Below are positions 12,096 to 27,593 of a DNA stretch of 64,000 nucleotides, piece after piece. The notes below the pieces were generated by a model. That model was not told the DNA's origin. It ran no database searches and saw nothing but the letters and a program-made list of their open reading frames with translations. The DNA is taken from positions 124,001 through 188,000 of the forward strand of contig NW_026516667.1 in the NCBI RefSeq assembly GCF_025766255.1, read 5' to 3'. How positions within the stretch are numbered: position 1 is the stretch's first letter; each line of letters opens with the position of its first letter. A program made the position numbers and the translations under genes. The DNA is from Zychaea mexicana. Taxonomy: Eukaryota; Mucoromycota; Mucoromycetes; Mucorales; Lichtheimiaceae.

Positions 12096-13666
12096 TTATG
12101 GCCTATTATTACTACCACTAGTAGTACCAGCACCGTCATTACTACTGCTACCAACAGGTGCAGGTGTACTAAGCATTATCTCCACTGCTCGATTCATATT
12201 GTTGTGACCTGCCGAAAAGGCACGCATGATAGTTTCTCGTGGATGATCGGGAAACATACTCATCAGTATTTGGACGTCTTCTTCGGGCGGAGGCTGGACT
12301 TCCGCTGATGCACCACGACCTGTTAAGGTGTCAATGTATTCCTAAGTAGTTCATATGTGATATTTAGCTCGCTAGATTCAGCATTTTCCCTTTTTTTCTA
12401 GGCGGTTCCAATCATGCTACATTTTCTGCTGCTGTATTACCCTGACATCAGCTGTGTTTGTAGCTCGAGCACGGGCATTGTTGGTGCCAGCATTAGATCG
12501 CCGATTCCGTAAATTCGCTGCAGTAGTTAAGATTTCGGACGACCTAGCTGTTGTTGGCATGGTTGTTGATGACCGAGGAATAGGTCCAGATGCAAGTGAA
12601 GCGTCAGATACTCGAGAAGCAGCGTTTCGAACATATCTAGGAAACCGCCATTTCTTTACATTCCCCACGTCGGATCGATACAAGGCACCTGCCATCATTC
12701 CACAGATACATGGTACAATTGTTGCAAAAGATTGAGAAATCATCATCTTAAAGAATCAAAGCGTTGTCCATGTTTAGCTTTCGTTCCTTTCCTGATTTCC
12801 TACATAGCTTTTTTTACTTGTTGTATTACCTGAAGCGCTGGTGCATAAAGGAACATTTTGTCATTCAAAGTAGCTCCGAATATCCGGAAGCGGTAGGTGG
12901 CAGGAATAATGCGATGATATTGGTATAACATGGAAAAGACCAAAGCATAACTATGTTTATAATTCAATTCGAACAAACAAATTGAGTATCAACCTTCTCC
13001 CCGCTTAAGTAATACAGATGCAGGAAAGACATTCTTGTACTTTATATCACTTACGGCCCTCCTGGTATCCGTCGGAATCCCAGTTTCGCACCTGACACTA
13101 ATGCACCGAGTTCAAGGAACGTTGAAACCCATAATGTGATAAACAAAAATGCCTATACATTATAGGTACCAAAAACTTCAATATATTGACGACGGGCAGA
13201 CAGTAAATTGACCAGGAAACAAAGGAATGTGCTTACTGCATATTTCGCGCTGCCGTACTGCCGTTCAATAATACGCATAGAGTAAATTATGAGTAAGCCG
13301 AAGAACAATTCACCCGAGTTTGTGAATGCGCAATGGGATGTAAGTAGTCGCCAGAACTATATCAGTAATTGTTAGCCAGATTATAGCTCTCTCTCTTTCA
13401 TTCAAAAGTTACACGATGTAAATATAATACCTGGTGGTGAAGGGTGACATGAGGACTGAGCTGTAGATGGAAAATGGGCTTCAAATCGAGAATGGAGGCA
13501 AGGACAGAGCAGGTTCCCACAAACAGAATGAGGAGCTTAGTGGTGGGTACATTGTAAAACCCTGAATGGCACAAGCAACAAGTTTACGAGAACTATTTAA
13601 GTTTTCTTTTTATGTACGTAAGCAGTGGGTTATATAATATATACCTGAAGGTCCGGCTGTTTGCAT
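12096..13666 (-). CDS. UBAC2/Dsc2-like rhomboid pseudoprotease with C-terminal UBA/CUE domain
   Basis: Predicted ER or Golgi membrane protein of ubiquitin-dependent quality control. Seven minus-strand exons (13645-13666, 13431-13561, 13237-13356, 13055-13152, 12830-12950, 12441-12746, 12096-12341) give 347 residues, close to animal UBAC2 (344). Start MQTAGPSGFYNVPTTK is followed by about six hydrophobic segments with rhomboid-like elements (FWRLLTSHCAF, RIIERQYGSAKYA, LYQYHRIIPATYRF) but no serine-histidine catalytic pair that I can see. The C-terminus EEDVQILMSMFPDHPRETI has the MFP core of a CUE/UBA ubiquitin-binding helix bundle. In yeasts the relative Dsc2 belongs to the Golgi Dsc ubiquitin ligase; in animals UBAC2 acts in ER-associated degradation. 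Which role holds here is inference. A Ser/Arg-rich linker precedes the ubiquitin-binding domain. Confidence 0.85.
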
Positions 13667-13938
13667 AGTGAGGGAAAGCACAGTTCAGCGTTCAAAAATG
13701 AAAATGCGCGGATCAGCTATTGTGACTTTTTAAGGTTTTGAGAGCCTTATTGAGTGTACGTATATCTTGTTGCGTAGCAAAATAATAATCGTATCTGTCA
13801 TGTTTTTTTCTGTATTTATCAATAATAACGCTATTTCACGCAAGAATAATCCTTTGATACATTGGTAAGTGTGTTGATGAGATAGGTTTCTATGTATAAC
13901 GTCCACCATTAAAAACGACCAGCGCCCCTCACTCGGCT

Positions 13939-18034
<4,096 letters not shown>

Positions 18035-18284
18035 TGTGTTTTCTTCCCCTTTTTCAGAAGTTTACTTAGATTGGAACCGGAGATACACCTTTTTTTGTTT
18101 GACAGCATGGTTGTGTGCGCTTGATGGCTGAGTTAACCTGTCTTGTCACCTTCTGAGCTTATATTTTCTAATCTGTGGAATATCTTTAAAGCGAGCGTCT
18201 TCGAAAGCATCCAATCCATGAACTACTACATCATACACAGAGAAAAGGTGATATCGTTTATTTTCGTGTTGCTTTATTATATTT

Positions 18285-20135
18285 TTATCCCTTAACATAG
18301 GCATGTTTTATAACCATTTGCGCGTCCCTGAGAAAGCGCTCTGGGTCGGCCAAGTTGCAATAAACCACACCAAGACGACGTAAACTATGCGACTGGGTGA
18401 TTAACACATCGAGCGCCTCGTTTGTGACCGACTGACACAGATACAATCGAACGGCCATCAGTTTCTGTAGTCGACCAAGAGATTCAAAAGCAGGCTGCGA
18501 CAGACACATGACACCATCAAGCTCTAAGCACTCGAGTTGCTTCAGCTGCTGGAAAAACCATGCCATGTCTTTGACGCTGTTACTGAGAGAGGTGTCCAGT
18601 ACAAGGTCACGCAAGAACGAGCCCATATGTTTGGCTATGCTGTGTAGTACCTCGTTGGTAACGAATCCTATGCTTCCGGCTCCACGGAAACAGAGTCGTC
18701 GGGTCGTTTTGGGGGCAGTACGACAAAAGGCTGCCATATCTGTAGAATCATTATTCAAAGCGTAGCGATTTGAGATGTATAAATCAAGTTGTGTCAGTCG
18801 CTGTAGCGCACTAAGAGCATCCAAGACATTTTGCGATATCTCTGGCGTTCCCCATAGCAAAACATTTTCTAGTGCAGGGCATTGGTTTATTAGCGTTGCG
18901 AGCGTTTGGCCGTAACATTGGATACCGTTGAGCGCGAGCGTCGTTAGCCGTGTTGCATGGATGGACCCAAGGAAATCCCATTCTTCGCCGGAAGTAATTG
19001 GTGGTATAAAGCCGTAGCCAATTCGTTTACCGATCCACAGCACTTCCAAAGTCTTTTGATGCTTGGCGATAACCGACATGATTTCTGCAGGTCCATTTCC
19101 TTCCGCCTCACGGGTGACAAGATACCTTAATCCTCTGCTGCTACTGCTACTGCTACTGCTGTTGCTGCTGTCGTTGGCTACACTTTGATAACGTGCTTGA
19201 TACTCGGATTCGTATGCATAGCATTCGAGATATTCCAGTTCGGGACACAGTTCAAGCACCTTGTCAATATCGATAACGTTATTGCTCGGCCATATGAGAT
19301 GATCAGCATCTTGCATCACATTAGATACAACTAAGCAACGGATTTTCGGGCAACGACGTAAAATGCAGATGAGTCGGTCGTTGCTGATGACAGCGTTCAG
19401 ATACAAGGAGGTAATGATGGGAAATTCGATGCTAGGCCGCAACGTATGACGCTTCACTGGTTCTTCTGCTGGATATGTGCGCCATTGATCCCCACGTGAT
19501 ACGGAAATGTAGTTGAAATGCGTCAAATTAGGACAGGTGTTAAATATGTGTAAGAACGCAAGGTTCTGGATGTGTTTGTTGAGCGTGAGCTCCGTCAGAT
19601 TGCGGGCGATAGGCTCTAATGCATTTATAAATGCTTCTTGGTCGGTAATACGGCACGTGTGCAGTTCTACACACAACATTCATCAACATCATTTTCGGTT
19701 TTGGTTAACGGTGAGTCCTCATTTAAGGACGCCTAAACGCATGCTACCTATCGATCGTATATATTGGCACTTCCGGACAGCTAAAGTCCTTAATATCGCA
19801 AGTAGTTTATTTTCGTGTCTACCGTCGTCGTCTCGTAACACAAGCCGGTCTAGCTGGGGTCCAAGGCACTGGATAATACGCTTGTTGTTGACGTCAAAGC
19901 TGTCCAAAGGAGTATCCAGTGTTTGCCATAGGGTGGCTGCATATTGACTCATACTGCTATTCCACGAACGACATACTGCCATACACTCGAGACACTCGGA
20001 TTGTGAGAGGTTGGAGAAGATTTCGCAACGAATGTCATACGGTAGTGAATCGATCAGGTGCGGAAGATGCCAAGAGGTGATCGCCAGTGGGTGAGAATCA
20101 CCGGTGGAGGTCATTATCGTCCACACGCTTATCAA
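18285..20135 (-). CDS. F-box / leucine-rich-repeat protein
   Basis: Predicted substrate receptor of an SCF ubiquitin ligase, 589 residues. Two exons (19748-20135 and 18285-19666) join in phase 1 across an 81-nt intron. The N-terminal F-box reads LPYDIRCEIFSNLSQSECLE, then CMAVCRSWNSSM, the usual LPxEI...L...L...VCR.W pattern. The rest is a series of LRR-like units (for example LTELTLNKHIQNLAF, LTTLALNGIQCYG, LECLELDGVMCLS, LMAVRLYLCQSV), and a short serine run encoded by CTG/TGC-type repeats near 19137-19162. The start could be 20135 or the ATG at 20114. Such genes are expanded in Mucorales, and substrates cannot be read from the sequence. Confidence 0.85.
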
Positions 20136-20330
20136 AACGCAACGGAAAACTAACTGGCTTACCCAACCCCTTTGCGTCCATTCATGTGTGAAAAAAACAA
20201 GGGCATGATAATCACGGTTACACGGACCACAAGAAAGCGCCTTCCCACAGATTTGTTTTTATGCCGACAGGCACTTGTTGATTACAGAAATATATATTCT
20301 ATTATGGCCTCTTTTTTTTAATGAATTTAT

Positions 20331-21911
20331 TTACAAAGTAGTCTTGAATTCCTCAATGGCACCGGCCAAGCGAGCAATGCCTTCACGGGCCTCTTCCTTG
20401 GTCAAGGTGAGTGGGGGCACAATGCGGACGGTGTTGGAACCAGCAGTGACGACCAGCAAGCCACGTTCACGAGCCATCTTAACGATAGGTGAGGGATCCT
20501 TGACCAGCTCGATACCCAACAAGAGACCTTCACCACGGACGGCCTTGACGACATCAGGGTATGCGTCCTTTAAGGCATTCAAATCCTCCTTCATTGCATT
20601 GCCCTTTTCAGTAACCGACTTGAGGAAGCTAGGCTCGCTCAGACGGCCAAACACATTCAATGCAACACCAGCAGCTAAGGGGTTACCGCCAAAAGTGGTG
20701 CCATGATCACCAGGCTTGATCATTTCCGAGACTTTCGCGCTTGTCAAGACTGCACCGATGGGGACGCCGTTAGCCAGCGGCTTGGCCATCGTCAAAAGAT
20801 CTGGCTTGCAAATGTCGCTATGGTGTTCGTGACCCCAGAGTTTACCGGTACGGCCCAAACCACATTGGATTTCATCAAAGATCAGCAAAGCACCGGTCTC
20901 GTCACAACGCTTGCGCAAAGCTTCTAAGAATTCGGTCGTGGCTGGATGGACACCTCCTTCACCCTGGAAAGGTTCCACAATCACACCACACGTATCGTCA
21001 TTAATTATGTTCAAGGCCTGCTCGACGTCATTGTAAGGTGTGGTTTTGAATCCAGGCACGAGCGGAGCAAAGGGCAATTGGTATTTGGGATTGTAGGTCG
21101 CAGACAGGGCACCCATGGAACGGCCGTGAAAACCATTGACAAATGAAACGATGCCAGTCTTGGTCGTGTTGTCGTTGCCAGTAACATGCTTACCCCACTT
21201 GCGTGCGAATTTGAGCGCACCTTCGTTGGCCTCAGTGCCGGAATTGGCTAAAAAGATCTTGCTGGCCCACTTGCCGCCGCTTTGTTGCGTGGTTGTGACA
21301 ATCTTTTCTGCAAGCTCGCCAGCCTTGTCGTTATAATACAAATTGCTGGTGTGAACAAGTGTCTTGGCTTGCTCGTAGAGTACTTGGGCAACTTCGGGAT
21401 CAGCGTGGCCCAAGGCGCAGACGGCAATACCGGCAGTGAAGTCAAGGTAGGCACGGTCGTTGGTGTCGTACAAGTGACAGCCTTTGCCGCGCGAGATAAT
21501 GATGTTGGGTCGGCCGTATGTTGTCATGGTGTACTCGTTGTATCGTTCCACAGTCTTTAAAGTTTCCTGGGGAGCCTGGTTGTCAGGGTGAGTGATCTAC
21601 GCATTTCGTACAAACCATTTGGATTAGTTAATGACTTGTTGTTGATCGAAATTGAAGGACGGTTTAGAAGAAGGGCAAAAATAAAAAGGTGCTTCTTTTT
21701 TACCTCACTGACAGGTTTTGGTAAAGAGCTAGCGAATCGAGCCTATATGCAATGTCGAAATCATACACGTCAAAAATAATGTATAAGCCAGATCTCGGTA
21801 AAATATAATGAGAGAATGAAGGTTTCCGGTTCTAATTACACTGAGGAAAAGGGGCTGGGTCTTCTTTGCACAATTTCGTGCTAATCGCGTCGACAACTTT
21901 AGGCTATGCAT
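20331..21911 (-). CDS. ARG8: Acetylornithine aminotransferase, mitochondrial
   Basis: PLP enzyme of arginine biosynthesis that converts N-acetylglutamate semialdehyde to N-acetylornithine in the mitochondrial matrix. Three exons (21840-21911, 21704-21742, 20331-21596) join in phase 0 to give 458 residues. The first two are tiny and encode the presequence: MHSLKLSTRLARNCAKKTQP, then ARFASSLPKPVSE. Mature-region landmarks are VERYNEYTMTTYGRP, GTEANEGALKFARK, FHGRSMGALS, the PLP-ring aspartate in LLIFDEIQCGLGRTG (near residue 278) and the Schiff-base lysine in LLTMAKPLANGVP (near 309). The small exons make the true start easy to miss: the large exon alone would start at an internal methionine and lose the targeting signal. 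Family assignment is firm. Confidence 0.95.
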
Positions 21912-22562
21912 GATATATAGTAGAGTATGAAAAGAAGCTTTCTCTTCTTTTTACAACGATCCCCCTGGCTAAATTTTTATTTTATAGCTTGTTTCATCTC
22001 TAAATTTCATCAACGTGACTCACCACACCGACGCATATCCTTTGTGTCACGATGAATGAGTGTTTAGTCGTTTACACGCTCTACAATTCCCTAGCACAAG
22101 TAAGCATGAACCTACATCCCCATATACCTCAGTAGGACATGGTTGATCTGTTGGTAAATGGAGATCCTCAGTCAATCGCACACAGAAACCTGCGGGAGAT
22201 ATAGTTGATATGATGATCAATGTCCTTTGTATTCGTCCTTTCCCTCTAGGTACAGTAGAGCGTATGCTTATGTTATGTGTGCTTAACAATAAAATAAAGT
22301 GGGCAATGCCACTAGAAGTGTTAGTAGTGATAGTAGCGCGCATTCTTGAAGAGAGGGAGTATAGGCCGTGTACAGATAGACTGTTGTTCATTTTACTCTC
22401 TCAATATTTGTTATGGTATCCAAGTTAAGTGGTATCCTTCTTGATCCATGTAGCTGTCCTTTCCTTCCCGAGGCTTGACCGAGGCTTGATCATCCTTGAG
22501 CTACATCGCGAAGGGATCCCATTGTTGCGGGTTCCTTTTCTTCATCATCGAACATTGTACAG
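21912..22562. other. Intergenic region, ARG8 upstream and BLOC1S2 downstream
   Basis: About 650 bases containing the ARG8 promoter side and the 3' flank of the BLOC1S2 gene. A short open frame on each strand (22047-22391 minus, 22210-22428 plus) overlaps the other, and neither resembles a protein I know. No repeat seen. Confidence 0.4.
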
Positions 22563-23315
22563 TTATGTTGGACCGGAGGAAGAGGGGTTGGCTTTCATAA
22601 GCTTATCCTCTACACGAACATATGAATAAAACAAATAAGCGATCACATCTGTCAAAAATAAGGCGAGCTTTTGCAGTAACTGTCATATTTACCTAGATAG
22701 CGTGAGTAGTCATCCAATGCGCGCGCGACTTTTTCAATTTCAATGGTTTGCTGGTCGATATCATCGACCTGTGCCATGAACGTGCTAAAATCCGCATCTG
22801 CATTAAATATGCACCAATAGAACAAAGTTCTTGTTTAGCTTTTGTATACAATCTATCGCATAAATAACTACTTACAAGTATTCTGTAGTCTAGACATCTC
22901 TTTCATCAGCCGCTGTCCCATCTGGGACATGTCTGCATATTTTTCCTTTGTCGTCTTATTCATTGTCTCTAGCAACTGACAATCTTCGGTTGTTGCTACA
23001 AGTGCGTACATATTGAATATAGAGAAACTGTTGAAGCTCTCGTTTCTTCTCAACAAGAAAGTACCACCTGTGTACCAGAGTTGTGTTTTTTCCCCTGTTA
23101 CCTTGAAGCTCATTGCGGGTATAAAGAGTCAACTTTCGAACAGCGTCTTCCGTGAGTCGTGTAATGTGCTCTTCATTGAGCATTTTGGTCGCTTCATCTG
23201 GATTTAATGGGGTGCCTGGTGATTTGCTGCTTCGTAATATCGGTGACACAGCGGCATTGGGCGATGAAGGTGAAGGTGAAGGTGAAGGTTGTTGCTGTTG
23301 CTGTTGTTCGGCCAT
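22563..23315 (-). CDS. BLOC-1 subunit 2 (BLOS2) homologue
   Basis: Small coiled-coil subunit (161 residues) of the BLOC-1 complex of endosomes and lysosome-related organelles, with the animal protein shared with the BORC complex. Four minus-strand exons (23102-23315, 22876-22995, 22693-22797, 22563-22609) join in phase. The N-terminus has a Gln run and Ser/Pro-rich stretch. The BLOS2 core reads DCQLLETMNKTTKEKYADM, then FMAQVDDIDQQTIEIEKVAR and ALDDYSRYLEDKLMK, matching the animal pattern LLENMNKLTSLKY...LDQINVIEEQV...LDAYSKKLE. The last 47-nt exon is needed: without it the frame runs on to an unrelated tail. The gene is divergent from PC4/Sub1. The paralogue-level call is good; function in fungi is inferred. 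Confidence 0.8.
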
Positions 23316-23451
23316 GACGTTATTGGTTTGGTTAAAAAGGTGGAACAGTTTTGCGGGACACGAAAACTAGGCGTAGAAAAAACGCGTGCCCGCCATCGCC
23401 CTTTTCTGTCTTTCTCTTTCTTCTTTTTTCCCCCAAAAGTCTCATACAAAG
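23316..23451. promoter_or_regulatory. Shared divergent promoter, BLOC1S2 and PC4/Sub1
   Basis: Only 136 bases separate the two start codons on opposite strands, so both promoters and leaders must lie here. The segment has a T/C-rich run (about 23400-23431) typical of a fungal leader on the plus side. No clear TATA box. Confidence 0.6.
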
Positions 23452-24215
23452 ATGGTCAGCAGTGACGAAGACGAATATAAGGTTGGACAATAGAACAAAA
23501 CACGCGTCTACTTTTCTTTTGTCATGAAAATTATCATCAGTTTTATGGGCATGCTTACCCTACCTTCGCCGGTGCGAATAGCAAATCGAAACCAACGACG
23601 CGTCCTCTGCTGACGAAGAATTTGTCGAAAAAGTAAGTGTGTATTCTTTCTCTTCACACCTATAGCATATTCATATATGATGGTGTTTCTGGTCAAGAAA
23701 AGCGTTACTTATAATGGTGGTGTGACATAGGAGCAACCCATAGCGAAAAAGCAAAAATCCAAGGCTGTTGGACAGAAACGCAAGCGTGCTGCAGCCGTAG
23801 CGGGGGACGACGAGTCAGGTGGCGAGAAGCACGACAATGAGGAATCGACGTTTGAGGTAAAATTGCGATACACATGCATATATTTACACAGCCTCTATGC
23901 TACCATGTCTTAATCTTCATTCTCTATAAACTATGAAAAGCTGAGCAACAAGCGACGAATTTTTGTCAAGCCTTTTTCCAACGGTCAGCCGTCGGTTGAC
24001 ATCCGAGCTGTGTGGTTTGACAAGGAAAATGAAATGAAATATGGCAAGCAAGGTAAGCTAATACCACTATAACAGGGAGCAAGGATCTCCGGGGTTGCTG
24101 AACATAGAACCATCGAAATGGCTCTGTAGGCATTACTCTCCCACTGGCGCAATGGGAACGCTTGAAGGAACTCATGCCTGAAATCGACGAAGCAATCAAA
24201 AAGATCAAGAACTAG
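23452..24215 (+). CDS. SUB1: Transcriptional coactivator PC4 / Sub1
   Basis: Single-stranded-DNA-binding cofactor of RNA polymerase II, 134 residues. Five exons join in phase: 23452-23481, 23582-23632, 23731-23856, 23941-24052, 24130-24215. Exons 1 and 2 encode an acidic Ser/Asp/Glu start (MVSSDEDEYKQIETNDASSA), exon 3 a basic stretch with a likely nuclear signal (QKRKRAAA). Exons 4 and 5 encode the PC4 domain: LSNKRRIFVKPFSNGQPSVD, IRAVWFDKENEMKYGKQGIT, then LPLAQWERLKELMPEIDEAI. The order acidic region, basic region, PC4 fold matches the animal and fungal proteins. The first donor is a weaker GTTGGA, but it joins in frame to a good acceptor at 23579-23581. Confidence 0.92.
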
Positions 24216-24508
24216 TAGCTCCCAGACTCAGTTGTACTTTGTTATATGCAGATTACCCACATCAAATCATTATGGGAATGCTTGGATGTACACTCTTGCG
24301 ACGGGTGATTATCTATCCTTCCTTGCTTATATTAGCGCAGTGTCTCATCCGCCGGTAAAGAAGTGCTTCTTCTGATAATTGGTGGAAACACAAGATGTAG
24401 ATTTATGATAAAGCAAGCGGTTTTCTGATTATTTCGTCTCATTATTTTTATTTCGAGCCAAAAAAAAAAAAATTGTACATAACTCACAGGCCCAGTCAGC
24501 TATAAGTT

Positions 24509-27301
24509 ATGCAGCATCTCTTTCGGTCGATCGCCACAACAGATCCGACGTCGACAACAACGACACCGACGAGCGGATTACCCATGATCGACTTGACACC
24601 ATCACCACAACATCGCCATGGTGGTGTCGACAACGAACTAACCAACAACAGCAAGTACAGCTTCGATCGTGTCTTTCTAAACCGCTTTTATCGTATACTT
24701 CAAGTCCTCTTTCAATCGGCCTCGAATCAAGATCGATTCTATTCACTCTCGCCCAAAGCCCGTCAGAAATCACTGTTTTGGCTTTACATTGCATTCATTG
24801 CACTTGCGAGTGGCGTTGAAGTTTTATACTACTATGTGGGCTTAACGTCAAGTCGATTCTATGCCATTTTGACCAGTCAAGATTTGGGCGGTTTCACGCG
24901 ATTCATTATACCTTGTATGCTGTTGGTGTTTGGAACAGCCGCGGTAAATAATAAAAACAAGAGGCTTCTTTTAAATGTCATCTTTACGATTTAGTTTGTT
25001 TGCTTGTCTGTAATACAGTGTTCCCAAACGCTTATTATCTTCTTGTATAATCTTCCCCCATTGAAAACATGCCCTTGCTGGAATGTGCATTAGGGCAAGA
25101 GTCTGTTATCGTACATGGGCGGTCTGTTTTCACTCAAGGTTCGACGGATATTGACACAACACTTGCATGATTGCTATATCAAGCCAAAAACACTTTATCC
25201 GGTTGTCACGAGTCCTGATGCACCCGATAATCCGTAAGCATGTTTTATATAAACAAAACATTGAAACCTTTTCGCTACTTCTACATTCAGCAGCACTAGT
25301 ATATTCCAAACAACTCACATTGATTTTGTGTAGAGACCAACGTATAGCCCAAGATATTGAAAAGTTTGCCGATGCATTGCGCGAAATAGTTGAAAACCTT
25401 ATAATTTCGCCGGTCTTGGTTGCTTACTACACCTGGAAATGCTGGTCCGTCACGGGAGCTCTAGGGCCCATCATGATCTATGGTTATTTTGTCGTGGGTT
25501 CCGTCCTGAGTCAACTGCTCATCAGACCCATCGTGAACTCGGTGTTCTACAAGGAACTCGCAGAAGGAAATTTCAGGTATGTGTGTTGTGTGCTGGTGAC
25601 GGGCAAAGAATGGTGTTGAATGGGTAACACAAAGTGTCATGCGCACACACATAAAAGTTCAGTACCTGATCGCATTACCTATTATGATTTTTTGGGAGGG
25701 GCTCAGATTTCTGCACGTGAGATTGCGTCAATTCGCAGAAGCTATTGCGTTCTCGCGTGGCGAACGTGAGGAGCATGCACGAGCAAAAGAGAGTTTGGAG
25801 ACCCTCCTTAGATACCAGCGACAAGTGATCAACAAGGAGCTACCCTTACATTGTAAGCGTCCCCATTTGATATCACATCAAGGTCAAAGAGTTTTCTGCT
25901 GCAACAAAAAAGTACTTACATGACTACCCACTCTAGTGTCGAATGAAAGCTTTTCATACTTTGGCTCTGTTCTGAGCTATCTTATTGTTGCTATGCCGAT
26001 CTTTGCAGGTGCTTTTAAGGACAAGGATGCTTCTGAACTTAGTGCAATCATTTCTCAGGTGGGTAAATGCATTCCAGTAGTATGCCCCAATCCTCGATTA
26101 ACTGCATACTAACGTTTGTTGTGGATAATTAGAACTCGTTTTTTTCCATGTATCTTATCTTTAGATTTACAACTATTATCGAACAGTCTGTCAAGTTATC
26201 TGACCTGGCTGGTTATTGTGCTCGTATTGGAGAACTGCTAGAAGTAATAGATGACGTGGATGATGAGCTCAATAACGTTGCAGTACATCACCCCCGTAAT
26301 GATATTGATGAGTACGATTCAAGGTGAGCCTAATTTTTCTACGACATTGACGAGAAGGATAAACGTCCTTCAAGGGAAAGAGAAAGAGTCTCATATATTA
26401 TAACTGTAGCACCATCTTATTTGATAATGTGCGACTAGTATCACCACAGGGAAAACTGCTTGTTTCTGAATTCAATTTAGAAGTGTCGAGCACCGATCGT
26501 GTGGTAATCGTTGGACCTAATGGTAAGTAGCAGAGGGAAAGAGAAACATACATATCTGGTCGTCTATATTCTGAATTTTCTGCCATGATAGGAAGTGGCA
26601 AGTCATCTCTACTACGTGCCTTAGCTGGACTATGGCAATGCAACTCGGGTCGCATCCATGTTCCAAAGGATATCTTTGGAACTGACTTTGTATTCTTGCC
26701 TCAAATACCATACCTTATTGACGGATCATTACGTGAACAAATCTTGTACCCAAACAACTCATCCACTATCGCCTGTAAGTTTGTTATCTTATTTTCAAAA
26801 CGAGGAGAAAAGAGTGTGTGATGGATTGTATTTAAATCCAGTATTGAACATCTACAGTGACAGATAATCAAATTCGCGAATTGTTACATCAAGTCGAGCT
26901 CGAGCATTTGGAAAGTATGCTCGGATCCTTTGATGCTCGGTACGGAGAAGAGTGGCAAAAGATGTTGTCTCCTGGTGAGCAACAGCGTTTGATGTTTACG
27001 CGTATTCTATACTGGCAGCCTCGTTTTGCAGGTAATTCACATATGGGAAACATGTGGAGATATTCGTTGTCCCCTAACAACAACACAATGTAATATGTAA
27101 ATAGTTCTTGACGAGGCAACTAGCGCCATGGATATCAATGCTGAAACCCATCTTTACAGTCTTCTTGCTGGAATGGACATTGCCATTATCAGTATCAGTC
27201 ACCACCCGCAGATTGTTAATTACCACAATAAGATTGTAACACTAGACGGACGAGGCGGATTTACAGTAGATGAGACAACCCCCTCCTCACCAAAGCAATG
27301 A
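24509..27301 (+). CDS. ABCD4-like half ABC transporter
   Basis: Half-transporter of the ABCD subfamily, 647 residues from ten exons: 24509-24943, 25094-25233, 25334-25576, 25707-25852, 25937-26058, 26133-26323, 26410-26522, 26592-26774, 26858-27031, 27105-27301. The membrane domain shows the ABCD landmarks NFRFLHVRLRQFAEAIAFSR and KLSDLAGYCARIGELLEVID. The nucleotide-binding domain has Walker A VGPNGSGKSSLLRALAGLW, Q-loop FLPQIPYLIDGSL, signature LSPGEQQRLMFTRIL in place of LSGGQ, Walker B and D-loop VLDEATSAMD, and switch histidine ISISHHPQI. LSPGE is characteristic of animal ABCD4, the lysosomal cobalamin exporter, rather than the peroxisomal fatty-acid members. That substrate is therefore a plausible inference, not shown. 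The N-terminus is Thr/Ser/Pro-rich with no clear targeting signal. Confidence 0.88.
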
Positions 27302-27593
27302 TTACCATAACATATATTCATATATCTTTTTCTTTTTGTGTGTTCTGTTTTAATATATATAATTTGATATATATATTTGAGAGAGAAACTTATTCTTTTT
27401 TTCTGGTTTTATATATATGAACGTCTCGCGAAAAGAAGCGATAGAGAAAGAATTGTATGGGGTGTATGCGTGTGTGCGGGGTGACTTGTGTGGTTGTTGC
27501 TGCTGCTGTTGTAGTTGTTGCTGATACTTGCTATGAGTTGCGGGTTAATAGAAATAGAACATATACGCGATCAAACTAATAAACCGCGTCCCG

